From positions 54,555 through 118,554 of the forward strand of contig CBDBVC010000001.1 in NCBI GenBank assembly GCA_965212525.1: 64,000 bases of DNA, in the 5' to 3' direction. The position numbers and the translations under genes are program-made. Numbering within the stretch: the first letter of the stretch is position 1; every line of letters begins with the position of its first letter. The notes beneath the pieces were generated by a model. That model did no database searches. It was not told where the DNA came from and saw only the letters and a program-made list of their open reading frames with translations. The DNA is from SZUA-38 sp965212525 (lineage in GTDB: Bacteria > Pseudomonadota > Gammaproteobacteria > Xanthomonadales > SZUA-38). Below, piece after piece: positions 53,862 to 63,382 of the stretch.

Positions 53862-54536
53862 TCAGTATTCGATGCGGTCCAGTGGCTGCCAGAACCGATC
53901 TGATCGCGGCAGGTACCAGTTATCGTAATCCAGTGACAGGATGACAGATTCGGTCCTGCCGACGATTTCATTGCGCGGCACCAGTCCGATGGCGCGTGAA
54001 TCGTGACTGTTGTCGCGGTTGTCACCCATGACGTAGTAGAAATCATCGGGAACCATGACGGCATCGAAACTGGCATAGGGACTCGGGTAGTGACGGGTGT
54101 GAATCAGGTGTTCCACGCCGGCCAGGTTTTCCTTCCACTCGAGTTCAGCCGGCAGATTGCGGTTGATCACGTAAGGCTGTGGCTCACCATTGAGAATGAG
54201 CCGGTTTCCATCCATTTCGATCACGTCACCAGGCACGGCCACCACACGCTTGACCATGCGCTTGTTGAGCACGGCCGAATCGAATACGACAATGTCACCG
54301 CGCTCCGGATCGGCCATCTTCTTCAGGGAAATGTGAGTGAACGGCACACGCAGATCATAGGCCATCTTGTCCACCAGGATATGATCACCAATCTGTATGG
54401 TCGGGATCATCGAACCGGTCGGTACGCGATTCCAGTCGGCAAAGGAAGAGCGAAACACGAACAGCAGGGCCACAAACAGCAGGAAACCTCGGTATTCGAC
54501 AAAAAATTCTCGGACGGCTTTCATTCGATCACTCAC
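53862..54536 (-). CDS. lepB: Signal peptidase I
   Basis: The inner-membrane serine-lysine protease cleaves signal peptides. It has 224 residues from GTG at 54536 (an ATG at 54524 is equally likely). One membrane segment (about 18-35) is followed by the catalytic Ser42 in PTGSMIPTI and Lys96 in KRMVKRVVAVPGD, then YVMGDNRDNSHDSR. A shorter form than E. coli LepB, which has a second membrane segment. Not beside lepA or rnc here, so it may be an additional copy. Confidence 0.95.
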   Translation of the reverse strand: MSDRMKAVREFFVEYRGFLLFVALLFVFRSSFADWNRVPTGSMIPTIQIGDHILVDKMAYDLRVPFTHISLKKMADPERGDIVVFDSAVLNKRMVKRVVAVPGDVIEMDGNRLILNGEPQPYVINRNLPAELEWKENLAGVEHLIHTRHYPSPYASFDAVMVPDDFYYVMGDNRDNSHDSRAIGLVPRNEIVGRTESVILSLDYDNWYLPRSDRFWQPLDRIEY

Positions 54537-54612
54537 GCATGGATACGATATTCTAAGACCACCATACGTCGACAGAAGTTCCAGGGGATGTGCCGAAGGT
54601 TTGATCTGTGAC

Positions 54613-55800
54613 TCAGTCGCGATCCGGCTGTCTGTTCAGTCTCGCCATAGCAGCCTCATGGTCCCAGTTGGCCAGGTAAATCTGCCCACCATCACCGCCA
54701 TGCCGTGTTGAGGTCCAGCTCAGCATGCGCCCGTTGGGATGCGGAACTGGCAAACCATCAAAGCCATCGCTCTCAGTAACCCGGAGCGGCTCTTTCTCGC
54801 CGTCCACATCCACCAGGTAGATCTCGAAGTTGCTGAAACCCAGCTTGTTGGAGGCAAAGAACAGATACTCACCGGAGGGATGCACATAGGGTGCCCAGCT
54901 CATGGCACCAAAATCGGTCAGTTGCCTGACGTCAGAACCATCAGCGCGGGCGGAGAAGATATCAGCCATCAGGCCATCTTCGGTGAAGCGTCGCCAGACG
55001 ATGCGTGAACCGTCCGGAAAGTAGAACGGGCCGCCATCATAGCCCGGGTTTTCGGTCAGTCGCTGCAATTCACTGCCGTCGCTGCGCATGCGATACAGTT
55101 CGATGAAATATGACGGATCAATTTCAAGCAGCTTCTGCTCCTTGTCGGTCAGATCTGTTGCGAATGCCGCGCGGTTGGAAGCAAAGGTGATCCACTCACC
55201 GTCGGGTGAATAACTGCCTTCAGCATCGTATCCGAGTGCGGGTGCCAATTCTTTCAGATCACCCGTGCCGTTGCGAACCCAGATATCCATCTCGGCTTCG
55301 TAATCCCAGCTGTAGCGACGTTGCTGGCCTGATGCCCTGAATTCCAGTTCAGCCTGCTGCTTGGTGATGGCTTCAGGATCATCATGGCTGGATGCAAACA
55401 GGACATCCTGACCCTGTGGATGGATGAATGCACAGGTCGTCTTGCCGCTTCCGGTCGACAACATCTGACTGTCACCCGTGGTCAGGTCAATGACATAGAT
55501 CTGATAGAACGGGTTGTCATCCAGACGTTCGCTCTGAAATACCATGCTGTTTCCATCGGCACTGAAATACCCCTCGCCGGCACGTCTGCCCTCGAAGGTT
55601 AGCTGGCGTATGCGAGTCAGCAGGGGTCTGGCAGTTTCATCTTGCCGAACGTCAGGGGTGATGGCATTGGATTCTGGTGCTCGCGGGTCGCTCATCGAGC
55701 AGGCACTGATCAGCATTGACAGGACAACAAGTAACGTTTGTCTCAGCCCTGAGCCGACTCGATTGGATTGAATGCATTCCGTCTTGTCGTGATCAGGCAT
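54613..55800 (-). CDS. PD40/TolB-like beta-propeller lipoprotein
   Basis: The 395-residue protein has a lipobox-like LISAC at about residues 30-34 and is probably a lipoprotein. The body has repeated PD40/WD40-like segments of the TolB type: YSPDGEWITFASNR, YFPDGSRIVWRRF, VHPSGEYLFFASNK, PHPNGRMLSWTS. Its start overlaps the end of the hydrolase gene by 8 bases. TolB proper is not adjacent. The function may be periplasmic protein binding. Confidence 0.85.
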   Translation of the reverse strand: MPDHDKTECIQSNRVGSGLRQTLLVVLSMLISACSMSDPRAPESNAITPDVRQDETARPLLTRIRQLTFEGRRAGEGYFSADGNSMVFQSERLDDNPFYQIYVIDLTTGDSQMLSTGSGKTTCAFIHPQGQDVLFASSHDDPEAITKQQAELEFRASGQQRRYSWDYEAEMDIWVRNGTGDLKELAPALGYDAEGSYSPDGEWITFASNRAAFATDLTDKEQKLLEIDPSYFIELYRMRSDGSELQRLTENPGYDGGPFYFPDGSRIVWRRFTEDGLMADIFSARADGSDVRQLTDFGAMSWAPYVHPSGEYLFFASNKLGFSNFEIYLVDVDGEKEPLRVTESDGFDGLPVPHPNGRMLSWTSTRHGGDGGQIYLANWDHEAAMARLNRQPDRD

Positions 55801-56476
55801 GGTGCTGTTGCTCCTTCATTCCGTCTTCGATCATTCCGCTGGCTGTGTCAACACAGCGCCGCGAGAATAGCATGGAGCTGTGAGTCACGGGTAACGCCAC
55901 ATGCTGATCGATGAACTCTGCCCGGGTTTCCCTGAGAAAAACGGTACCGTCACCCGGTTCACGTCCACCACCCATCAACAGGCCAAGTCCGAGTTTTCGT
56001 GTGCCTGCAATCATGTGGTAACGCCAGCCCTCATGGATCAGGTGATCCGGTTTGCCCGACAGTTTCTCCGCAGCATGACCCAACAGCTTTCCGCCGCCGG
56101 GAATTCGTTCCAGTTGCCTGGCACTGTTGCTGCCGTGCAGCGGCGTTCCGAGGAAGATCAACATGCCACGACAGTGTCGCGGCAGTTTGGCGACCGCATG
56201 CATTGCCACCAGTCCGCCGAGCGAATGACCGATCACGACCGGCGTCACCTTGTCGCCACTCTCGTTTAACCGGACAAGTTCTTGCACCAGTGAATCGATG
56301 GCATGATCGATGGAGCGCTTGACCGATGCGTAGCCAAAGCGATGAGAGACATAGCCTCGCTTGATGAACTGACGGTGCCAGTAAGCCATGCACCAGGGCC
56401 CCATCCACAGCCCATGCAGGTGTACGACCGGTGTGCCGGGATGTGCCACTGAAGGTATTCTGGATCTGGACATCAA
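55793..56476 (-). CDS. Alpha/beta hydrolase, lipase-like
   Basis: The 227-residue protein has the nucleophile elbow VIGHSLGGLVAMHA (Ser85), the HLHGLWMGPWCM oxyanion region and a C-terminal VALPVTHSSML with the likely histidine. It overlaps the CDF gene by four bases and the PD40 lipoprotein gene by 8, so it is part of one operon downstream of the zinc genes. A carboxylesterase or lipase-like activity is likely; the substrate is unknown. Confidence 0.85.
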   Translation of the reverse strand: MMSRSRIPSVAHPGTPVVHLHGLWMGPWCMAYWHRQFIKRGYVSHRFGYASVKRSIDHAIDSLVQELVRLNESGDKVTPVVIGHSLGGLVAMHAVAKLPRHCRGMLIFLGTPLHGSNSARQLERIPGGGKLLGHAAEKLSGKPDHLIHEGWRYHMIAGTRKLGLGLLMGGGREPGDGTVFLRETRAEFIDQHVALPVTHSSMLFSRRCVDTASGMIEDGMKEQQHHA

Positions 56477-57432
56477 TTCACCAACCCGCTAATCGTACCC
56501 TGGTCTGAAACACAGGGTGAATCGCTGCAATGATCCTGCTCGCAATTCTCGAACTCTATCTGGATCGTGCAGTGTGAAATACCAAAGTCTCGCTCGAGCA
56601 CGTTTTCCACATCACGACGCACCTGATCGACATCGGCACCGTCAGAGATCACCACATGCAGGGTGGCCATGCGTTTTTCCTGAGTCAGTCCCCATATATG
56701 CAGGTGATGGACATCCACCAGCATCTCATGCGATGAGAGTTTCAGTGACACCTCGGTGAGCGAGATTTCATCCGGTGTACCCTCCAGCAGAATATGCGCC
56801 GAATGACGCACGATGGACCAGCCCGACCGCACAATCAGCACAGCAACAACAAGCGATAGCAGCGGATCGATTGGCATCCAGCCTGTCCACAGAATGACCA
56901 GTGCTGCTGCAATGGCCGCAACCGAACCCAGCAGGTCGGCCAGTACATGGGCAGCGGCACCCTTCATGTTCAGGTTGCTGGACTGTCCCGCCTCGAGCAC
57001 CAGAAATGCAATCAAGTTGATCACCAGACCAATGATCGCGATCACCAGCATCGGTGTGGCCTGAACCTCGACTGGTGTCAGCAAACGTACAACGGCTTCG
57101 GACACGATCCAGATCGCGATGAACAGCAGGGTCATGCCATTGACGAAAGCTGCCAGTACCTGAAACCGGTCATAGCCGAAACTGCGCTTGCTGTCAGCCG
57201 GCTTGCGACTGATCCTGAAGGCCAGCCAGGCCAGCATCAGTGAGACGAAATCACTGAACATGTGTCCGGCATCAGCCAGCAGTGCCAGTGAACCCGAAAT
57301 CAATCCACCCACCAGTTCGACAATCATGAAAGTACCAATGATGAGCATGGCCCAGAACAAACGCCGCTCACTGGCATCATGATGATGATGGTGATGACCG
57401 TGATGGTGGTGGTCGTGGTGATGACTGCTCAT
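56473..57432 (-). CDS. Cation diffusion facilitator, probable zinc exporter
   Basis: The 319-residue protein has a His-rich N-terminus (HHHDHHHHGHHHHHHD, about residues 4-19), six membrane segments and a cytoplasmic C-terminal domain. The transport-site pattern His-x3-Asp appears twice: LADAGHMFSDF in TM2 and AAAHVLADLLG in TM5, the zinc type. The C-terminal domain has VDVHHLHIWGLT. It starts at the base where the SmtB-like regulator ends, so it should be zinc-induced. Confidence 0.95.
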   Translation of the reverse strand: MSSHHHDHHHHGHHHHHHDASERRLFWAMLIIGTFMIVELVGGLISGSLALLADAGHMFSDFVSLMLAWLAFRISRKPADSKRSFGYDRFQVLAAFVNGMTLLFIAIWIVSEAVVRLLTPVEVQATPMLVIAIIGLVINLIAFLVLEAGQSSNLNMKGAAAHVLADLLGSVAAIAAALVILWTGWMPIDPLLSLVVAVLIVRSGWSIVRHSAHILLEGTPDEISLTEVSLKLSSHEMLVDVHHLHIWGLTQEKRMATLHVVISDGADVDQVRRDVENVLERDFGISHCTIQIEFENCEQDHCSDSPCVSDQGTISGLVN

Positions 57433-57758
57433 CAGTGCGTTTCCTCCGCCACATGGACCAGCGCGTCGCGCATCATGTGCATGACGTGGTCATCGGCCAG
57501 ATGATAGATCATGCGCTGACCCGATCGTTCGGCACGTACCAGTCGGGCATCGCGCAGAATTCGAAGCTGGTGCGAAACATTGCTCTGAGTCAGATTCAGC
57601 ATGTCCACCAGATCACTGACCGACAGTGAACCATGCTGATCGAGCAGCCACAGCAGTTTCAGCCGGCCATCATGTCCCAGCACCGACAGCATGTCTGCTG
57701 CCTGCAGGAAATGATCTTCAGCCGGCATGGATTTCTTCGTCATGATTGTTGATGGCAC
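57432..57758 (-). CDS. SmtB/CzrA-type ArsR zinc sensor
   Basis: The 108-residue winged-helix repressor has the ArsR pattern LSVSDLVDMLNLTQSNVSHQ and GQRMIYHL. In its last helix the sequence DDHVMHMMRDALVHVAE gives Asp-x-His-x10-His-x2-Glu, the alpha-5 zinc site of SmtB. It should therefore release DNA on binding zinc and induce the CDF exporter downstream. An operator-like inverted repeat lies just upstream. The start may be the ATG at 57743. Confidence 0.95.
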   Translation of the reverse strand: MPSTIMTKKSMPAEDHFLQAADMLSVLGHDGRLKLLWLLDQHGSLSVSDLVDMLNLTQSNVSHQLRILRDARLVRAERSGQRMIYHLADDHVMHMMRDALVHVAEETH

Positions 57759-57785
57759 GCTCGTTTATTGATCAGATCTGATTAT

Positions 57786-57805
57786 ATATGAATATATCTT
57801 CATAT
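57786..57805. promoter_or_regulatory. Probable operator of the zinc-efflux operon
   Basis: ATATGAA-N6-TTCATAT is an inverted repeat with 7-bp arms, centred 37 bp before the ATG of the sensor gene. It resembles the imperfect AT-rich 12-2-12 operators of SmtB/CzrA proteins. It sits between the operon and the divergent M28 peptidase gene. Confidence 0.8.
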
Positions 57806-57896
57806 GTACATATGACATGATAAATCTGTTCATACTCGATGAACCATCGGCGGCATTCGGCTACACTGTCGCCACGCCCAATGGAACCGATCCCAT

Positions 57897-59693
57897 ATGA
57901 AAGCACTGATTGCCTGCACCCTGTTCACGATGTGCCTGCTCAACCTGAAACCAGTCATGGCAAATGCCGAGGCCGAGAACCGGATCAGGCAGGACACAGA
58001 CTACCTGGCCAGTGACGAACTGGCCGGCAGGCTCACCGGTACGGAAGGGTCGTTCAAGGCTGCTGATTACATACGCCAGAAATTACAGACAATGGGGGCA
58101 CAACCCGTCGAGGGATTCGATGATTATTACCAGCCGTTCGATTTCTCGGCCGGTGCCAGTGACGCAGGCTCCAGTCTGAATCATCAGGACAAACTGTGGC
58201 AGGGCGAACCTGCTCTTCGAGCGCTCTCCTTCTCCAGCTCGGGCACCATCGAGGGTGAGCTGGTCTTTGCCGGCTACGGCCTGACACTGCCCGATTCTGC
58301 CGATTTCGGCTACGACTCCTACGTCGGTCTAGACGTCAGGGACAAGATCGTCGTGGTGTTGCGGTACACGCCAGAAGAAGCCGATCCTGAAGTACGCAAG
58401 CAGCTCAATCGTTATTCGGGATTACGTTACAAGGCCATGCGGGCGCGTGAAAACGGCGCACTCGGCATGCTCGTGGTCACGGGCCCACGTTCGCCCAACG
58501 CCGGCAAGCTGGTCTCGATGAGTTTTGATTCAGCAATGTCGGGCTCCGGCATTGTGGCAGCCAGCATCAGTATCGATCTGGCAGAACAACTGTTCGCGGC
58601 CTCGGGCAAGACACTGGAAGATGCCCAGGCATCACTCGATACGGCCAACCCTCACGTCGGCGGCTTTGAACTGGGCACCTCTGCCATTATTGACCTCAAA
58701 CTGAAGCGGGAAAAGAAAAGTGACCGTAATGTCCTGGGCGTACTCAAGTCTGAAACGCCGCGGGCAGATCAGCCCTGGGTCTTGATCGGCGCACACTATG
58801 ATCATCTCGGTGATGGCTCCGGTGGCAATTCAATGGCTCGAAAGGGCGAGGTTGGACAGGTGCATAACGGGGCAGATGACAACGCTTCCGGCGTTGCGGC
58901 TGTGCTCGAGGCAGGCAGAATACTGAGCGGGCACAAGCTGGATCATCATGTCCTGCTGGCATTCTGGGCCGGTGAGGAGATGGGTCTGATCGGTTCATCT
59001 GAATTTGCCAGTCAAACCATCATCCCGATGAACGGTATCGGTGCCGCCTTCAATCTGGACATGGTCGGCCGATCAATCGACAACAAGCTATCGTTACAGG
59101 CTGTTGGCAGTGCGGATGGCTGGCGATCGATCATCGAACAGGCCAATATTCTGCCCGGCTTCAATCTGAATCTCAGTGATGACCCGTACCTGCCCACCGA
59201 TGCGTCGACCTTCTATCAGGCCGAAGTGCCCGTGCTCAGCGTGTTCACCGGCAGCCATGAAGACTATCACCGCCCCACCGATGACACTGACAAGCTAAAC
59301 ATCGAAGGCATCGCCCGTGTGTCCAGCCTGACCGCCAATCTTGTCAGGCGCGTGTCATCACGGTCGACACCTCTGGTGTGGCAGAAGGTGGAACGTAACC
59401 GGACCGACACCGGGGACAGGGCATCATTGCGCGCCTATACGGGCACTATTCCCGATTACACCACCGAGACAGACGGGCTGAGACTGTCCGGCGTCTCTGC
59501 CGGGGGACCTGCCGATCTGGCCGGCCTTCAATCAGGCGATGTCATCATCCAGCTGGGCAGCTCGTCGATCACCAATATCTATGACTACACCTATGCACTG
59601 GATCTGGTCAGGATCGATGAGCCGGTGCTGGTGCGATTCCGCAGGGATGGCGTGATACACGAAGTGAGCATGACGCCCACCTCGCGTGACTGA
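57897..59693 (+). CDS. Secreted M28 family aminopeptidase with PA and PDZ domains
   Basis: The 598-residue protein has a signal peptide (about 1-23), a PA-like insertion (about 125-245) and a catalytic M28 domain with zinc ligands in AHYDHLGDG (about 298), HNGADDNASGVAA (about 322), AFWAGEEMGLIGS (Glu pair, about 358) and the final SVFTGSHEDYHRPTDD. The C-terminus (about 525-595) is a PDZ domain (GLRLSGVSAGGPADLAGLQ). It is probably periplasmic. Divergent from the zinc sensor gene. Confidence 0.93.
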   Translation: MKALIACTLFTMCLLNLKPVMANAEAENRIRQDTDYLASDELAGRLTGTEGSFKAADYIRQKLQTMGAQPVEGFDDYYQPFDFSAGASDAGSSLNHQDKLWQGEPALRALSFSSSGTIEGELVFAGYGLTLPDSADFGYDSYVGLDVRDKIVVVLRYTPEEADPEVRKQLNRYSGLRYKAMRARENGALGMLVVTGPRSPNAGKLVSMSFDSAMSGSGIVAASISIDLAEQLFAASGKTLEDAQASLDTANPHVGGFELGTSAIIDLKLKREKKSDRNVLGVLKSETPRADQPWVLIGAHYDHLGDGSGGNSMARKGEVGQVHNGADDNASGVAAVLEAGRILSGHKLDHHVLLAFWAGEEMGLIGSSEFASQTIIPMNGIGAAFNLDMVGRSIDNKLSLQAVGSADGWRSIIEQANILPGFNLNLSDDPYLPTDASTFYQAEVPVLSVFTGSHEDYHRPTDDTDKLNIEGIARVSSLTANLVRRVSSRSTPLVWQKVERNRTDTGDRASLRAYTGTIPDYTTETDGLRLSGVSAGGPADLAGLQSGDVIIQLGSSSITNIYDYTYALDLVRIDEPVLVRFRRDGVIHEVSMTPTSRD

Positions 59694-59704
59694 TTCAGAC
59701 TGAA

Positions 59705-60601
59705 TTACTGCTTGTAGACATTCTGAATGATGATCTGCTCGGGCAGGTTTTCGGAACCCGTCTGGCCCTCATCAAGCAGTGATACCAGCGTCCTGCCCTG
59801 GTCTCCCCTGACGGAACGGTAGATGACCGGATCTTCACCGGCAACCATGATCAGTGACACATCACCGGGAATTCCCGAAACAGTGCTGTGACTGATCAGC
59901 CCTGAGAGACTTGCAGCCGGTTCGGACTCACACCCCACCTGACAGCGGTAAAGGGTAATGCACTCATCATCAACACACTGAGTTTCTCGCTGACTGATCA
60001 CGCGGGAATCGAATCCGTTCCCCAGCATGGCGATACTCACGGTGTTCGAATCATAGGGATCCATCTGCAATGGCGCCGGCTCGAATGGCACCAGATCCTG
60101 CGAATAATTCACAAACCCACTCACATTGATGCGGGCATGATTCATGTCGTAAAAGAGAATTTCGATGCCCAGCCCGCCAAATCCCGTGGTGACAGGCTCT
60201 GTATATTCGCAACCCAGACAGCGCCCGCCACGGCTCTGATTCAGTGCAGCGCCATCACGTGCATAAGCCCTAAGGCCGTTGAGGCCCGTCTCCTCACCGA
60301 AGGCAGTTCGGTCCAGCGAGAGATCCAGCCGATCGCCCTGGAATGAATAGAAGGCAGGAAAACCCTCATTATCGTAACTGTACAACAGCACAATCCAGGG
60401 GCCGGTTTCACTGAAAAAGAACGAGGCTCCACTGCCTGGCGAACTCGGATCCCACCAGATACCATTCTCTGGTGTCAGCAATTGATAGACGTCATCACGC
60501 TCCTGTGCCAGAACAGGTGCACCAGAGATGAGAAACATGGCCGTGATCAATATGACGGTCTTGAGACTGATGTGCTGTCTTGAGCGGACAGAATGTTTCA
60601 T
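59705..60601 (-). CDS. Secreted protein, tandem paralog A
   Basis: The 298-residue protein has a signal peptide (about 15-33, ending PVLAQ). Motifs include NGIWWDPSSPGSGAS, WIVLLYSYDNEGFPAFYSF and the cysteine motif GGRCLGCEYTEP, then a C-terminal Cys-rich region with VDDECITLYRCQVGCESEP. It shares the whole layout with the gene just upstream (60613-61480). The WxLxYxYDxxGxPxF pattern recurs in the protein at 40807-41814. An AAGGAG precedes the ATG. Function unknown; it ends 11 bases from the stop of the convergent M28 peptidase gene. Confidence 0.82.
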   Translation of the reverse strand: MKHSVRSRQHISLKTVILITAMFLISGAPVLAQERDDVYQLLTPENGIWWDPSSPGSGASFFFSETGPWIVLLYSYDNEGFPAFYSFQGDRLDLSLDRTAFGEETGLNGLRAYARDGAALNQSRGGRCLGCEYTEPVTTGFGGLGIEILFYDMNHARINVSGFVNYSQDLVPFEPAPLQMDPYDSNTVSIAMLGNGFDSRVISQRETQCVDDECITLYRCQVGCESEPAASLSGLISHSTVSGIPGDVSLIMVAGEDPVIYRSVRGDQGRTLVSLLDEGQTGSENLPEQIIIQNVYKQ

Positions 60602-60612
60602 GATCTCACTCC

Positions 60613-61480
60613 TTATTTGTGCAAAGGTCGAATGACGATCTGTTGTGGTACTGAATCCGGTGAAGGTGATCCGGGGGCGATAATGGCGACCAGGCGGCGC
60701 GTCACACTGCTGCGGAATGTGAGGTAGGGGTAAACTATATCCGTCTCGAGTACATTGATTGCACCACGGGGTTCGAATACCGCTTCGACGTAATTGATTC
60801 GCTCCACCAGCCTGCCTGCCGGTTCATCACAGCCAGTGACGCAACTGAAAAAGATAGTGCACAATCCTGTAAAACAGAGCCCGCCTTCACTGGCAACAAC
60901 CTGGTCAGCACCTTCAGTCCCAATAAACGAGACCGTCTTGAGCCCGGGCTGATAAGGATCTGAAAACGGCGACACCGCTGTGTTCTGTGGTACGAATGGC
61001 GTCAGCCACTCTTCGAATTCAATGGCCCCGCTGAATCGTATGAGTACCGTATCCATGTCGTGGAACATAAGCTCTGCCTCTACACCGGGTAACAGCTCAC
61101 CCGTCTGAGGCAGTTGTGGATCGCAGCCGATACACTGCCCACCGGAACTGATGCGCACCGGCGAACTTTCCACGTGAATAGGCACGCAAGCCATTCGGTC
61201 CCGTATCCGTTCCAAACGAGGTTCGCGTCAGGGAAAGTTCAAGCTGATCATCCTGCAGGGTATAGAAAACGGGATTCCCTTCAGAATCATAGGTGAACAG
61301 GATCACCAGCCAGGGCCCTGCTTCACTGAACTGCATGGAAGCACCGGTTCCGGGCATGTCAGGATTCCACCAGATGCCGTTGTCGGGAATCACCAGTTGA
61401 TGAAAATCAGTCTGGGTCTGTGCCAGCCCTGCATTGATACTGCCAGTCAACACAAGAACGAAAGTGATTATTCTGATCAT
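60613..61480 (-). CDS. Secreted protein, tandem paralog B, one frameshift
   Basis: The reconstructed 288-residue protein has a signal peptide (ending INAGLAQ). It reads NGIWWNPDMPGTGASM, VILFTYDSEGNPVFYTL, then GGQCIGCDPQLPQTG and GLCTIFFSCVTGCDEPAG, parallel to paralog A. The frame breaks at 61167-61169, where one T too many in the TTT run (AAA on the coding strand) would be removed. GAGGGGG precedes the ATG. The pair reads as one operon, the product of tandem duplication. Confidence 0.82.
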
Positions 61481-61762
61481 GCTTGTCCCCCTCAGGTCAA
61501 GATGTGTCTGGTTAACTTACTCGTCCGATAATCAAGTTTCTGTGTACGAATGATCAAAATTTCGCTAGCCGCACCGTCTGCTCAAACGTTAACCGTTCAA
61601 TTATTCGGGTATCTGGTGAGATTATCGATCAGTTCTGATAGGGGTAAACGTACAAACACGTTAAACTGCGCCACAATTGTTTGATCTGTTCCATCGTACA
61701 GCTGAATCCAATCCAGATGTTCTGTTGTGACGTATTCATCGAAAACACATTAAGGGCTGTTC

Positions 61763-62488
61763 ATGATTCGTCTTCATCAAATGCCGATATCGCATTACTG
61801 TGAGAAAGTACGCTGGGTGCTGGCCTACCGGGACATCGCGCATGAGTGCATCAACTACCTGCCCGGCCTGCACATCAAGCCGGTTCGAAAACTGTCCGGC
61901 CAGTCATCGGTTCCGGTCATCGAAGATGATGGCCAGGTCATTGCCGGTTCTGCTCACATTCTTGATCATCTGGATGATCGCTACCCGGATCGCCCACTAT
62001 TGCCGGACAACCCTGAACAGCAACAGCAATGCCGCGAATGGGAACGTCATGCCGACCTGGAAATTGGTCCCCCGGTGCGCCTGCTGGCTTACCATGTGCT
62101 GCTCGAGTTCCCGGACACCGTAATCCCCTTTCTGTGCCACGATGGCCCCTGGTATGGCAGGCTGTTTCTGAAGGCTACACACAAGAAACTGTTTGCGCGC
62201 ATGCGGGCATTCATGAAAATCAACGAGGAAAATGCCGGTCCAGCCCTGCAGCAGCTGAATGCGGCCGTCAGCAAGCTTACCTCGTCACTCAACAGTAGCG
62301 GATATCTGGTCGGTGAGTCGTTCTCTCGAGCAGACCTGTCCTGCGCTGCCCTGCTGGCCCCGCTCGCTGTTCCCGATGGTTACGGACTGGACTGGCCGGA
62401 AGATATACCCGAGCCGATGCTACAGCTGATGGATCGATACAGTGATGCCATTGAGTGGACACGCGGAATCTACGCCAGGCATCGGTAA
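61763..62488 (+). CDS. Glutathione S-transferase family protein
   Basis: The 241-residue protein has a thioredoxin-like N-terminal domain (about 1-80) with LHQMPISHYCEKVRWVLAY, Cys13 in the active-site position, and VPVIEDDGQVIAGSAHILDH (glutathione-site Pro and Ser region), and a helical C-terminal domain. The type resembles bacterial GSTs with a cysteine active site, but glutathione use is not proven. It begins about 280 bp after the paralog gene in the opposite direction. Confidence 0.9.
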   Translation: MIRLHQMPISHYCEKVRWVLAYRDIAHECINYLPGLHIKPVRKLSGQSSVPVIEDDGQVIAGSAHILDHLDDRYPDRPLLPDNPEQQQQCREWERHADLEIGPPVRLLAYHVLLEFPDTVIPFLCHDGPWYGRLFLKATHKKLFARMRAFMKINEENAGPALQQLNAAVSKLTSSLNSSGYLVGESFSRADLSCAALLAPLAVPDGYGLDWPEDIPEPMLQLMDRYSDAIEWTRGIYARHR

Positions 62489-62584
62489 TTTCCTACAGGG
62501 ACTTCTCATCAGCCCGATTGAACTGCCCGGCTATCTGCGGTACTGTGGCCGGGTCAAAAAGGATTTTGATAAGGAGCACTGGAT

Positions 62585-63280
62585 ATGGATATCCGGCAAC
62601 ACGACGACACAGCCCGATCCGGGCAACCCACCTCACGTTTTCGCCAAGCCGAACGAGCTCAGCATGAGCCCGGGATTCCGGTCATTGAACGCAGAAAATC
62701 GGCCTCATATGGTCAGAACCCGAAAACGCCACATGACAACCTGACGCTTTTACTGGTACTGGTCGTGATCTGCCTGGTACTGACATTACTGGCGCTTTAC
62801 CTGAATGTGGCCTCTGCCGCTGTCTACCACTGGATCGACGAGGACGGCAGGCCGCACTATTCCCAGAGCACCCCACATCGGGACACTGGTATCGTTACCA
62901 CGGTGCCGCTGGATGACACGCTGATGTCCGGTACTCGTCAGGATCTGCCAGTCATGCCATCAAATATTCTCCGCGCCTATTGCAATGAGATCGCCGACAG
63001 TGCCGAGAAGGAGGCCAGGCGAATGATCAAGAGCAGCAAGCTGCTCATCGCCCATCAGCGCGCGCTGACACGGTCGGATGATCGTGCGAAGACGCGCGTG
63101 AAGAAACAGCTGGTCAGTCATGTACTGGCATACAGAAATACCGGAACCAGTGCTGATGAAATAGCCGAACTGGCCGCCAATCAGTGTATCGCGGCTCCTA
63201 TCAGGACACCCTCCCGGCATTCATCAGGCGTGAATACCCTGAACGCTATGATGAATTATTTGGTCCGCGATAGGGGCTGA
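62585..63280 (+). CDS. DUF4124 domain membrane protein
   Basis: The 231-residue protein has a charged N-terminus (about 1-50), one membrane segment (about 52-72) and then a DUF4124-like stretch AAVYHWIDEDGRPHYSQSTP, and an alpha-helical tail. AAGGAG lies eight bases before the ATG. DUF4124 proteins are envelope proteins of unknown role in proteobacteria. Confidence 0.85.
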   Translation: MDIRQHDDTARSGQPTSRFRQAERAQHEPGIPVIERRKSASYGQNPKTPHDNLTLLLVLVVICLVLTLLALYLNVASAAVYHWIDEDGRPHYSQSTPHRDTGIVTTVPLDDTLMSGTRQDLPVMPSNILRAYCNEIADSAEKEARRMIKSSKLLIAHQRALTRSDDRAKTRVKKQLVSHVLAYRNTGTSADEIAELAANQCIAAPIRTPSRHSSGVNTLNAMMNYLVRDRG

Positions 63281-63382
63281 CTGATGTTGTCACTCCGGTC
63301 GATCGCAGAGCATGAAGCAAAACGTGTATCTCCCCAGTGAAACGTGCTTCATGTCGACCGGAGTGGCATCTTTTTCAGTTAT

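Noticed and set aside
61481..61762. Possible RNA gene or operator in the gap before the GST gene
   Set aside because: There are several AAACGT/TTAAC-like words, but no consistent spacing or inverted repeat. It probably holds two divergent promoters.
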